Shown here one piece after another: positions 36,511 to 47,285 of a stretch of DNA of 64,000 bases. The first letter of the stretch is position 1. Every line of letters begins with the position of its first letter. The notes below the pieces were generated by a model. That model searched no databases. It was not told the origin of the DNA and saw only the letters and a list, made by a program, of their open reading frames with translations. Position numbers and translations under genes: made by a program. Source of the DNA: Sipunculus nudus (taxonomy: Eukaryota > Annelida > Sipuncula > Golfingiida > Sipunculidae); the NCBI GenBank assembly GCA_026874595.1, contig CM049322.1, positions 54,887,886 to 54,951,885 of the forward strand, read 5' to 3'.

Positions 36511-38100
36511 CGTGCTTTTGCTTTTCCACTATCTCAAACCCGAAAGGCTTTGTAATAAAATACATGTTACCCTGTGAATTGTTCAAAAGATTTATAGAAA
36601 TCTATATTTTATCATTATCTTGGTAGAAAGGGATGTGTGCATATTGTCATATTATTATCTGAAATATTGGATAAATGACTGCTATATATTCCGCTCGAAA
36701 TCAGCATTATACAGAGATTTAGCCCTAGAACAACTTGCTATCAGTGATAGCCAAGTATTCACTGGCGTCGTTAGGGTTGTTTCTTCTTTTGTATGTATAT
36801 TTACTTTTTGAAAACCAATTGAAGATTTGCTCGTAAAAAATTCGCCCAGTAAAGTTTCTGCAGAACATAATTTGGATAAACTATTTGTTCTTATTTCAAC
36901 TTGTTTATGTTAAGTTAAGCTAATTTTTTTGAGCGTAAATGAAATATTTCCTGGAACTGGCGGATTAAGTTAAATTAAGTACAATCTTGGCCTCTCGTTC
37001 CTTGACAAGAATAAAAAAAATATGTATTTTCTCAAACGCAAAAAAAAAAAATGCATTGCTTATCACTAATACCCAAATAAATATTCATCTTAGTATGCAG
37101 GAGCTGATCATTTTCTCAAGCAAGAAGATCCACCATTTTAATCACGCGGAAACTACATTTACAAAGGCCATTCTTTTCGTTTTTAACTGTCCAGTCAGTA
37201 TCTGTACTGCTTTTGAATATATACACATTTCTATATACACATTAGATCCATTAAGATGCAAATATGTAGATAAACTTTAAAATGATACAATAAATACACA
37301 TTCAGGCTCTTCTGAAAAATATCAAATATTTTCTTCATGAAGTTCTCATAAAAGAACGCATCTTATCCTTATAAAAGATGCACTTTTGTCCTAACTGTTC
37401 TCTTGAAACCGCGTTGCGTATACCACAAGTTAAAGGTTATTGTTCCCGCAGTGATCTCGCCGATATCACAATATAAAATATATCATTTCGAATGATATTT
37501 CCGTGATTTTTAGTTGCGTGGAGGTTGCCAACAAAAACTGCCGAACTGCCTTTGGCAAAGAATGTGAATGCCTTGATCGTTGCATCATGATCAGGTCATT
37601 TGACACAATCAGCCTCCAGCGCAGGATTATTGTTTAATTTGCTCATGAATAACGCCTGATGTAAGATGCGCATTTAAGCACGCTTGGAATGACATTTGAC
37701 CCAATCACTGTGCCACATGCATGGTCTGTAAATGAAAAAAAATAACATAGGGCTCTCGATCTTTTGTCACTTATTTCCCATGTAATCATGGAGTAATGGT
37801 TAATTCCCCAATTCATCCTGGTAATCCTTTCGTATACAATCCTAATGACCACAAGATATGTCGCTGCACTATCACCTTACATTTACAACTTCAACAATTC
37901 TGGAAAGAGTGGAATCATGAAACTTTCCAGGAAAGGACCTGCATATGTTTCTGTTTATATTTTTAATACCGCATCATGGATATTATACAGCTAAATTCAC
38001 AGGTTTATCAATATATGAAATATGATTCTTGTACAAAATATTGTTTAGATTTGGCGTGGATGTTGCTGATCTATGCTCTATATTTTCTTCAGTTACTTTT
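36510..38100. other. Single-copy segment, no gene seen
   Basis: AT-rich sequence with only short open stretches (for example 36,987-37,280, 97 codons, low complexity at its start). No similarity to the duplicated units was noticed and no domain is recognised. Confidence 0.5.
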
Positions 38101-38104
38101 TTTA

Positions 38105-38245
38105 TTGAAGGGTAGGATTGGTTGTGGGTGAGGTAAGGGGGGTGCGTCCTAAGCAAACAATGGTCTGAAACCCTTTTACAGAAAAGGCTGAAAGGGGGAT
38201 CCGAATCCCCTCGATCCCCCTTTGGGTCCGCTTCTGGTACCAAGG
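38105..38245 (-). repeat. GGATCC-rich dispersed repeat, copy 2
   Basis: This copy shares CAATGGTCTGAAACCCTTTT, AAAGG.TGAAAGGGGGATCC and GGGTCCGCTTCTGGTACC with copy 1. The minus strand reads PEADPKGDRGDSDPPFSLF. The long minus-strand open stretch across it (38,300-37,983) is therefore repeat-derived rather than a gene. Confidence 0.6.
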
Positions 38246-38824
38246 AAATAAGCATATTCCCGTTTCTTTTGTTAGGAAGAGCTTCATCGCCTCCAAACAT
38301 ACATTTAAATGATCTTTCATATCTTCTTTACATCAGTCTATCCTTCATACGTCTAACAATAATAATATATGATACCAGCAGTCAAAGGTCTTAAAATCTG
38401 AATGCCTCAGCGTCCCAATACAGTCCATAAAAATAAACATCATCACTGGCCAGATCTTCAAGATAAACATCATGTATGAATTTCTTGCCACGAGCATAAG
38501 GCTACAAAATAATTGTAAAAAAAAGTTGTGTTATCTTATTGAGACAGTATCCCACAGAAAATCTTTATTTTTTTTAACTTTAGAGGAACATACGTTGAGC
38601 CAATATTTTTCATCTGATTTTTTACACTCATTATCCTCCCCTCACTAAAAACACCGGTTACCGGGCTTCTCAGCTAGTATTTATAGTAAACAAAATTATT
38701 GATCATATTTGAATAATGTATCAATAGTTTAGTAATAAAATAATGTTTAATATTTTATTTTTTTTATATTCTTAAATACAACCCATATTAAGAGCCAGCT
38801 TTTGAATAGGGTTTCATTCTAAAA

Positions 38825-39235
38825 TTCAATGCTTTGGTCGAGTCCACAATATCCAAGTCTGAGTGCAAGATCAAACTTTGACTCGGGCCACTCGATACCG
38901 AGTCTAAGTCCAATTCTTTCAGGCTAGATTCAAAGTCCTCCCTCTATACGTCCGAGTCTTTCGTAACCCAAGCCAAAGCCAAATCCAAAGGTGTAATTAG
39001 ACTTTTCTCCAGATGTAGAGCTAAAATTTGTTGATAAATTGCCTTTTATTCTAAAATTATGTCAGTATTTTGGACAGGCATATATAACTCTTTGTATTAT
39101 AGGAAAGCGCTTTCCTTTTTTTTAACCTCACTCGATATGGACTTGTCGTGATTTATCGAGTTTTTAACCACCGTCTGAGCACAAGTTGAGCGTCAGTCCC
39201 GGGTCCTCGAGTCCAAGTCCCTGAAAAAAAGTTTA
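38825..39235. repeat. Degenerate GAGTC/AAGTC-type short tandem motif region
   Basis: Two clusters (38,835-38,995 and about 39,130-39,235) are full of GAGTC, AAGTC, GAGTCC and CGAGTC words, such as GTCGAGTCCAC, CCAAGTCTGAGTG, CGAGTCTAAGTCC, TCGAGTCCAAGTCCC and GAGTCCTGGCTCG. They are separated by about 130 bp of plain sequence with GGTGTAATTAGAC. It looks like a decayed pentamer/decamer array or the interior of a short element. Confidence 0.5.
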
Positions 39236-39539
39236 TTTGAGTCCTGGCTCGCCTCAATGTCCGGATTATAGTCATTCATCACTGCTCAAATTAACTCTAT
39301 TACTTTATTCCATTATTCATTATGTGAATTATTTCATTGAATATGTACAGAGAAACAATCATGAGCAGAACGCTTCTACAAGGGAAAATGCCAATAATAA
39401 ACAGAGAAAAGTTCTCTAGAAAATATTATTAATAATTCTGTTAAACCTGTCTATAATGGCTCATATATATCAGTGGTATATAGAAAGGGGTTTTCAAATG
39501 GACCAAATTTATCGAAGATGATAGATGAACAATGCAACC

Positions 39540-40500
39540 GTCAATTTTAACTAGAATACGGGAAGTCGACAAGCGACTACATGTATCCGCCAAACCACAG
39601 AGGCGTGGATAAAGTGAGACATGGAATTTCTCCTAACGTGCAAGCTCCATAAAGAGAGTGGCATCGGGGATAGCCAAGTATCACGCGAACAAGATAATGC
39701 CATCCTAGATCTACGGATATGCAACTTTCAGTCGGATGCATCTAACCACTCCCGCCATAAATTCCTTATAGTATTTTACAAATATGTGATCGACGCCACA
39801 AGTGCGTCCTAGAAATATACACAAGATGGATAAACATGCAACATATCAGGTTATTTACAATAAAAACACCTACAGCGCGACGCTAGATGAAATTGCTTGT
39901 AGGTGGCGCCACAAATTTTGTACAAAAAATAAAACTTTCCAAAATCTATAGACCTATCTGGTCAACGACAAAGCTGCCCAGAACGAATAAAAATGCACAA
40001 TTTCAGGTTGATACACCCATCAACTCCTGGGATATGTACAATTAAACTACATCACAAAACATATTTTTAGATGGACGCTATGTATAATCTGTTTTAATTG
40101 TTGCCACCAGGATTGTGTACATGAAGTCAAAAATCTATGGACATGCAAACAAAACACTTCTGAGAAAAGAGCGACAATATATTCTGGGAAAATTGGAAGG
40201 TAGATGGCGCCACCTGTGCGGTCTACCAGAAAACTACCCAAATGGATGGAATTGCATAATTTAATAACAATACATCGAAACACTCCTGTGAGGTGATTGA
40301 TTTTTACGCTAATGCAAACGTACATATGCCACGACAAAAGAAATGAAGGTTCAAGATGGAATTATCTAAGGTCTATACACATGCACAATTTCAGCCCAGT
40401 ACCTTCAAACACTCATGAGATATGGCCTGTAATTACTCAGATTTATTGGTGTAAACTGCGCAAAAGGAGTGCAGGTGGTACCACTAATTTCTGTTAGGCA
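39540..40500 (+). repeat. Degenerate tandem array with 130-280 bp spacing
   Basis: Markers recur: GGTGGCGCCAC (39,902), GATGGCGCCACC (40,202), GGTGGTACCAC (40,473), and GCACAATTTCAG-like words at about 39,717, 39,994, 40,250 and 40,385. Each is followed by a CACTC(C/A)TG.GA-like word. This family also makes up positions 1-345, 3,330-3,430 and 16,975-17,330. The first 200 bp match the copy B leader at 14,510. Confidence 0.6.
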
Positions 40501-40559
40501 CCAGTTCACATGGGAATTCGAAGAAAGCAGAATCCCGACATAACAACACACAATATAGC

Positions 40560-41340
40560 AACTTATGTTGTACCTAAGCCTTCCCTCTGGTCAATTACCA
40601 AATAACCGTTGCCATTGGTTTCAACCCTGAAATAACATATGAATGTGTTGATGTCAAAGTTATCAAATGAAATATGTGAAACAGTGTGAAGTGTGCGCAT
40701 GTCAGGTGTAATTAGATTTATCGTCGTGATATGCCGTTCTTTTTTTTCCGAAATAGCGTAAACTGTGTTAACAGTAATATCTAATTGATACGGTCAATAT
40801 ATTAACTGTACACTGATTATACTAGTGTAAAGACCCAAGGGGAATTAAAACAAATAAATCCCATGATATTTCGTAATAATTACAATAACGGTATTTTATA
40901 TCACCATCATTCAACAGCAGTAAAAATCCAGTGCAATGCAAGTTAATGATAATCTTTCAACAGATATTCCTTTATAAAGTTTAAGTTTTCATCAGATGTC
41001 CTAATGCACGGTGATTTCAGATAACAAAACTGTTATCTATCTTATTTGATACTCAGAAAACCGATACTTTTCATTAGTTGATGCAACACTGAGTCACCGG
41101 ATTAATAATTGCATTACTTTATCACATGAGAAATCTGATGAAGTCCGTGTTAAGATTGGGTCTACCCCCGTTTTGAGTCCCCCCCCCCCCACATGACATG
41201 AAATCGTTCTTAAATTACCCCTCTGGAAACGTAGGAAGTAATCTGAGTACCCGTATCCTGTAATCTTAACTGAGGGTTATCCGAAATCGCTAAACCAGAA
41301 ACCGTTAAAGGACACCCTGCGTTACGTCACGTGCTCTTGT
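40560..41340 (+). repeat. GGACACCCTGCGTTA-tail repeat, member 6
   Basis: This is the partner of member 3 in the leader of copy C. It holds GATTATACTAGTGTAAAGACC, a poly-C run near 41,180 and a tail at about 41,312 with the variant GTTACGTCACGTGC. It is followed directly by the candidate exon at 41,348. Confidence 0.6.
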
Positions 41341-41347
41341 TGTCTAC

Positions 41348-41547
41348 AGAGTGGTACATCAATGAAATCTTATCAAGATCCGCCGAATAATGACGGGTGC
41401 GCGGCTCTCCCAGCGTCCCTGAACATATTACAAAACAATCAATTTTCTCTTGCGGTTTGTGGTTCAACAATATGTGGCACATTTCAGTTACACCTGTGGC
41501 CACATATTTACAATTGGGCTAGGCATTTTAACAATAAAATGTATTAA
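41348..41547 (+). CDS. Candidate exon with MKSYQDPP start, unknown family
   Basis: An acceptor-like tract CTCTTGTTGTCTACAG precedes an open + frame: GTSMKSYQDPPNNDG, AALPASLNILQNNQFSL, VCGSTICGTFQLHLWPH, IYNWARHFNN, stop at 41,547. Members at 16,603-16,785 and 5,025-5,110 keep the beginning of this frame (M-S/Y-QNL..N-EYPAL..SL-ILQNN). Residues such as FGST..GTFQLHL are unchanged despite base changes. No domain is recognised. It may be a terminal exon or the N-terminal exon of a decayed gene. The ATG at 41,362 has no better rival. Confidence 0.4.
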
Positions 41548-41635
41548 AATCAGTGAATGGCTGTGGCTTTTTGAATAAATCCAGTTCCATCTTATTCCTT
41601 TCAAAACATTTTCATTGCTTTCTTTTTAATTACAG

Positions 41636-41824
41636 GATAGCCTGTTGCTTTTTGATGTCATTTTATTTCTCTCTGTGCATTCACTCGGACAGAATAATGA
41701 ACTGATTTCTGAAAGCCAGATTTGTATTGAGGTTATCTCATGTCTTCATGAATTTACATATGCATTTTTACGACAACTGGCAAGCCTAGCATCGACTGTT
41801 GGTGAAGATTATTTATGGTTATTC
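41636..41824 (+). CDS. Candidate internal exon (63 codons), unknown family, copy C only
   Basis: A textbook acceptor (TTGCTTTCTTTTTAATTACAG, ending 41,635) precedes an open frame of exactly 63 codons. It reads DSLLLFDVILFLSVHSLGQ, NNELISESQICIEVISCLHE, FTYAFLRQLASLASTVGEDY and LWLF, then GTATAA, a donor-like site. Both borders fall between codons. If the donor is not used, the frame stops two codons later. The product would be a mostly helical segment with a hydrophobic N-terminal half. The matching place in the copy B leader (about 16,800-16,860) lacks it. The family is not recognised. Confidence 0.45.
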
Positions 41825-42394
41825 GTATAAAGTTTGTGAAAAGGTACATTTGAACAAAAGTGCAAAAAACATCTCTTTGTGTCTGCTTTGTGGACCTACT
41901 TTATGGTCAACCCCCATTGTTTCAACTATCCTCTTGACCTAACCAAAGAGGGTATGATTATTACACTAGAGTTGGGATATAATACTCGATTTCGTCAATT
42001 GTTTTGTATTCCCTTAAACAACTCATGTGCAACGCTACAACGCAAAAACCGTTATTCATATTAATTCCAATGTTAGATGTTAATAATAACCCATAACCTA
42101 TCAAAAAAAAGGATATACTCATTCATTTTTCTGTATCTTTTACGTAATTATAAATTATAATAATTAACATATAGATGTTGGTGTATGCTTTAAATGTAAG
42201 TTAAAAACAAGCAAAAAAAAAAAAGAACACTTAAAAATGCATACAACACGGTATTCGTGTGTCTTTGGTCTCCGCTGTGAAGAAATACAAGACTATTCAT
42301 TTCAGTTATAATTTAAGGTAAATGTTATTTGCCTCTTATTTATTCATTTTATTATTTGACATGAAATAATTTTTTTAAGCATACATGGATAGAT

Positions 42395-42760
42395 TTTTAT
42401 GTAGCCGACCCGCGCCAGCCTCTCCCAAATCGATTTTATAGAAAACTGTATATGGCCCTATGGATCATTGTCTTAAAACTATAAAGTTTATCACATTTGA
42501 TTATGTTAATCGAACCCGCTTCTGATAAAAGTCCCCTTGCCAAGTTAAAATCCAAGGTGGACACGTTTTTCCCATCTTAACGCGTTCATCATAAAATATT
42601 TGAAACAAATTGTTCCAGAGCTTATAAAAATTTTGACAAGTCGTGGTGGTGGGTTAACCTAGCTTTCCACTGACCAGACGCCCAGTCATACATATTAGAT
42701 ATACGGAACATGTTACATCGATCTCCCTTCTCCCTTTTATTATGGATTTATTATCTCAAA
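42395..42760 (+). pseudogene. Unidentified coding-like block 1, copy C
   Basis: This is the diverged counterpart of blocks at 1,645 and 18,654. Recognisable + strand pieces are PLPNRFYRK near 42,425 and DKSPLAKLKSKVDTFFP near 42,525-42,575. Later sequence is scrambled by indels and no long frame remains. Confidence 0.3.
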
Positions 42761-43114
42761 CCAGCATTTCAACAAACGTGTTGGCTTTTCCTCTCTAAAT
42801 CTAGTTGTTCTAAGAAAGAAAAGGGTATTTTATAAAAATAAAATATACATATAAAAAGGTCCCATTCTTCAGCAAGAGTAGCAATTTAAGAAATGACTGT
42901 CCGATCGCTGAGTTTTACCTTCTAACACTTATATGACAAGGCAATCAATACGCATGTTTTATGGAAACATTTTTTTCATTGCTAACGCGAAATATAGCGC
43001 TTCAAATTCACCTACTCTATAAACCGGCGTTTTTCTGCAAGATGAAAAATTTAGTTAAATTTCTCAGGGTTTATGGAAAATAAAGATAATGACATCCTGA
43101 CAAACCTGGCATTA

Positions 43115-43610
43115 CATTTCAAGACCAAACACGAGCATATCCAAGGCGTGGCCACAGAGAAGTTCCATGAATAAGGTGGAGTGGCACCACCGTCATTTAA
43201 AGTATACGTTTATACTAAAAGTAATTACTTCTTTATATATCTCCTCATCGTCTTAACATGCACAGACAGTTCAACATGGGACCTAAGAATATACAAGGGT
43301 AAAAATGCGAGGCCGGGTCATCCCATGGACTATAAGCATAAAATGACACATGCTTCGTTTTGAAATACGTTCTAAGACAGCTGAACATTTAACATTAGAT
43401 AAATTCTTATATTGAAAGTCTTTAACCACATAAAAATACAGGGAAAGGACAAGATTGTGTGATGGTTTTACTTTTCGGGTTCAGAAAAGGTCAACTGGGA
43501 ATCTTAGATCAGCGCCATTAATTTTGTTTCCAACTTGGCTGAAAATAAGACCCATTACGTGGTAAGCAAACTTAAATGACGATTTCTGAAGACAGATTGG
43601 TCACGAAATT
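43115..43610 (+). pseudogene. Unidentified coding-like block 2, copy C, first duplicate
   Basis: This block reads FKTKHEHIQGVATEKFHE, a stop, then GGVAPPSFKVYVYTKSN and onward without further stop to about 43,362. The segment after the TTCGGGTTCAG tract (about 43,486) keeps KVNWES and the TACGTG/GTAAGC donor-like junction near 43,560. The sequence then leaves the repeat at about 43,612 and enters a unique segment with a candidate terminal exon. Confidence 0.35.
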
Positions 43611-43779
43611 TCGAGCTGTTAGTTTAGACCGCACTTATTCTCCTGAATAAAAGTTTTGAATTATGTGAATGGACATTGATTTAGACCTCACGTGGTACTA
43701 GTCTAACGATTTAATCATATTCTACCAAATGGGGGTAGGCACTGAAATACGGAGAGCCTGAATAGGCTGCTTTCCTCAG

Positions 43780-43946
43780 CCAAAGTTGAGAGAGAAATTC
43801 AGAGTGCCGAAGATAGCATTGACACGAGTGGCCTTGACCTTCCGGGTGGCCACTTTTCTTACCTTGTTACTGATACAAGGAGGGGATGTGGAGATTCATA
43901 CAATGACCACAATTCTTTATGCACCACCTATGATCATGATGATTAA
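43780..43946 (+). CDS. Candidate terminal exon, unknown family, copy C only
   Basis: In the unique insert between the two duplicates of block 2, GGCTGCTTTCCTCAG (ending 43,779) looks like a good acceptor, with a branch-point-like TCTAAC about 70 bp upstream. The + frame that follows reads KVEREIQSAEDSIDTSGLDL, PGGHFSYLVTDTRRGCGD, SYNDHNSLCTTYDHDD, then TAA at 43,944. Base composition is richer in GC than the flanks and the residue mix looks like real, acidic, soluble protein. It could be the cytoplasmic tail or C-terminus of a receptor-like gene, but nothing in it names a family. Confidence 0.45.
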
Positions 43947-44454
43947 GTATCATAAAAAATAATGTATGCGATATGTCAAACGAATATGAGGGCTAAGTAG
44001 TAAATAAGGATCCTGATGATATAATGAAATTGGGTAAAATGATAAAAGTTAAATCTTTAAAACATATTACCAGCAATCTTGTTATAGTTTCTCAGAAAAT
44101 AATAATTTTCACATTAAGGTACATTATTTAGATAGACCCTTAACTTTAAATGTATAAGTAAACTGATGGAAATTTCACAATATAATAACATTTTTTTCAA
44201 TCTCTTTATTCAAGTTCTTGCAAAATGTAAAAAAAAATTAATTACAAACATATTGTATGTGTTAAGAAATTGGAAATATCTTTTTTTCACACAAAATTGT
44301 GTTTTAATGCATATTAGTTCATGTTATGCTGTAACATTTTGTTATTGTTGAATTTTTATTATTCTTAACACATTCTCTTTGCGGAACCATGGGTCTGAGG
44401 CCTTTTATTACATAAAAATTTATTCATTCATTTATTCATTTAAATCAATTGAAG

Positions 44455-45335
44455 ACCGCTTTATTTTCATTGCAATTACGAAATATAGCACTGCAAATTC
44501 ACCTACTCTATACACCAACGTTTTTCTACAAGATGGCATTGTGACAACCCCTTTTTGAAAAATACATTTAAATTTCTCAGGGTTTATGGAAAACAAAAAA
44601 AAATGACATAATGACACACCTGGGATAACCCTTTACAGTTCAAGACCAAACACGTGCATATCCAAGGCATGGCTACATAAACGTTCCGTGAATAAGGTGT
44701 AGTGACACCACCGTCATTTATAGCATACGTTTATCAAATTCGAGAAGTAAATACTTCTTTACATATGTCCTTATTGTCTTTACAATAAGTTTAACTTAAG
44801 TTTAACTTTGGACCAAAAATCCTAAAAAAAATAGAAAATACTTAAAGCCGGATAGTCCGTTGGACTATGAGCATAAAATGACACATGTTTCGTTTTGAAA
44901 TATGCTCTTAGAAAGCTGAGCATTTTACGATGGATAATTTGTTATTTTGCTAGTCCCTTAAAGCCAAGTAACTACATAGAAGAAACAGAGAATTGACACG
45001 ATTATGTGATAGTTTTTTTTTTTGCAGGCTCAAAAAAAGGTCAACTGGGAATCTTTGAATAACGCCATCAAGTGCTTACGACGTAGCTAAAAAAGATCCA
45101 GTACGTGGTAAGCAAACTATAATGACGAGTTCTGAAGACCGATTGGTCCGCAGCAATTAGTGAGGAAGACCAATACTTCCTTTTTATCCGCAGTGGATCA
45201 GCATGTCACTTAGAGGGTAAAATTAAGATGCAGCCGTTGTTCAGTATGTCTGACATGGACGAATTAGTAATCATACATCGGGGAGACAGCGACTTTATTG
45301 AATATGAATAAGGCTTACAAATTGAACAGACAAGT
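44455..45335 (+). pseudogene. Unidentified coding-like block 2, copy C, second duplicate
   Basis: This is a tandem repeat of 42,950-43,610 shifted by about 1,516 bp; compare CAAGACCAAACACG at about 43,123 and 44,642. Here the region after the pyrimidine tract ending CCGCAG near 45,193 is open for about 35 codons (SACHLEGKIKMQPLF, SMSDMDELVII, RGDSDFIEYE, stop). Copies A and B have a stop at the start of this frame. The frame is either coding or preserved by chance. The family is unknown. Confidence 0.35.
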
Positions 45336-46309
45336 TCTACTTTTCCAAATACTGTTAATTAAACGATGTTTTAACATCTGATACGGTACTGAAAGCTTCT
45401 GATAGTGGATCAATCAAATGTAATAATAGTGTCTATTTCTAATGATTTAGACTTTTGCAGAAAATAATAGATGTTTCATTGAAATGTATAAGGATTCATA
45501 TATCAAGATGACGTATATCAAATCAAGGGAATTAAGACTTGTAACAACGTTTCTACGTTTTTAAAAGAAAAGCTCTCTTTAGATTGCCAAGTGTTGTCTT
45601 TTGTATATACTCCAACATAATGATATGTATAAATGTGCTTAGAAATTATTTTAACATCTTAATGGAAGTAAAATGATTCATGAAAGACAGTAAATACTTC
45701 ATTCTCCCATTCAAAATGTAAATGAAAGAAAAAGTGATCAACTTAAGAAAGACACTCTCATCTTAGCAACTGTTTTGGCTGCAGTAAATACACTTTTAAT
45801 CCGGCATGTATTCAATAAATTAATTTATCTATTGTATGCCGAGGTAATAAATGCATGCCACGAGGAACAGAAAATATATACGATGAATATGAATGAAGCT
45901 TTTTATCTATTTCTAGCCTCTTAAAGGCTAATATACATTGATATAAGCTGATATACTACCGAAGAACTGTCCATATAAAAAAGACTAAATGACTCTTCAG
46001 TTAACCAGTATCTGGAAATGGCACGTGACCAAACCACAGAATCACAAACCGCTCTCATCTCCGTTAGTAAGACTACTTTTGGTGATTGTTCCTGATAAAA
46101 GTTTAATTCTATCTAAATGTCTTAATGGGGTTCGTGTTGTTTTCCCTTTAAAGTCTTGTAAGGCACCCCATTTCTGGCGGCCATCATCTTAATCTTAGTT
46201 ATGGCCGCAAAAATATGAATTTTCTATTTATCTTTGATATTACTTTCATTCAGGCATACATTAAAATATAGGCGGTTAGCACAAAAATAGTGGCAAATGC
46301 TGTCGAGAA

Positions 46310-46585
46310 TTTTATTAAGTCATGTTTTGAGCTCTTATGTGTTCCACCTTTTTTTTGTTGAAAATGGTCAACTTTGGAAAAATCCTCAAATTATAACTGA
46401 TAACAACGTCGATGTTTTACCAACAACCTTTTTTAAAGCAGAAAATCTAGGCGCTCGAGGGCTGTAGTTGATGAGGTCAGAAACCCCGCACTAGGCGCTC
46501 CTTCGCAACGATAAAGAAGATATGTTAGTGAATGTTTTATTATTATGTCTTAACTATACGATCCAAAGAGTAGGAGAAATTTAGC
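46310..46585 (+). pseudogene. Conserved + strand block 4, copy C
   Basis: This is the counterpart of 27,213-27,488. It reads NPQIITDNNVDVLPTTFFKA and then GARGL before a stop at about 46,468, so the frame is broken in the tail. Confidence 0.3.
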
Positions 46586-47285
46586 GAACATAGCTAAGGT
46601 TTATGGCAGCCTCCAGAAGGTGCGGAAATTTTAGGTAATTTTTATGATGCCTAGGGTCTGTAGTGTTTTTGTGCAAAGTGTCAATCTGGAAAATTTAAGC
46701 AATTCCAGTGAAAAAGGATACAAGTATTATAAAGAATTAAAAAGGGCTTTTATAGCTGTCTGTTCCAGCGCTTGTTTTGACACATTCAAATAATTTGGAA
46801 CTAAAATGGTCAGCATTGATTGGATTATTTTCTTTTACTGTGTGTTGTAATATTAATGTGAGCGTGTCAAGTGTCATTCTCTGTTTAAATGTAAATCTCC
46901 TTGTGATTTTTCGAGGATCCAATTGAAAAAAACTGGTGTTTTTGCTAAAAGAACAATATCCCGGTTAAATAAATATGCACATAAGTAAATCATCCATTTA
47001 TAAGCATATCTATAATAGGTACACATCCTATTTTCATCAATTCCTTGTTTCGTAATTCTAAATGTACCATGTTAAGCCTACCATCATTGTCACATACATA
47101 AATTATATTTAAAGATTCGACTCAACGCCTGTGTTATATATTTTTTTATAACATATGGTACAACAACTCGCTTGTAGAAACCTAATGTCTATCTTGTCAT
47201 CTGTCATCGATAGGTGCAGTTTTTTTATTCTTTTCGTATAATCACTCGGTCCTCGCTTGTTTAAGGAAACACATTTTTATAAATA

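Noticed and set aside
37983-38320. 105- and 72-codon minus stretches
   Set aside because: Both overlap the second copy of the GGATCC-rich repeat and show no other support.
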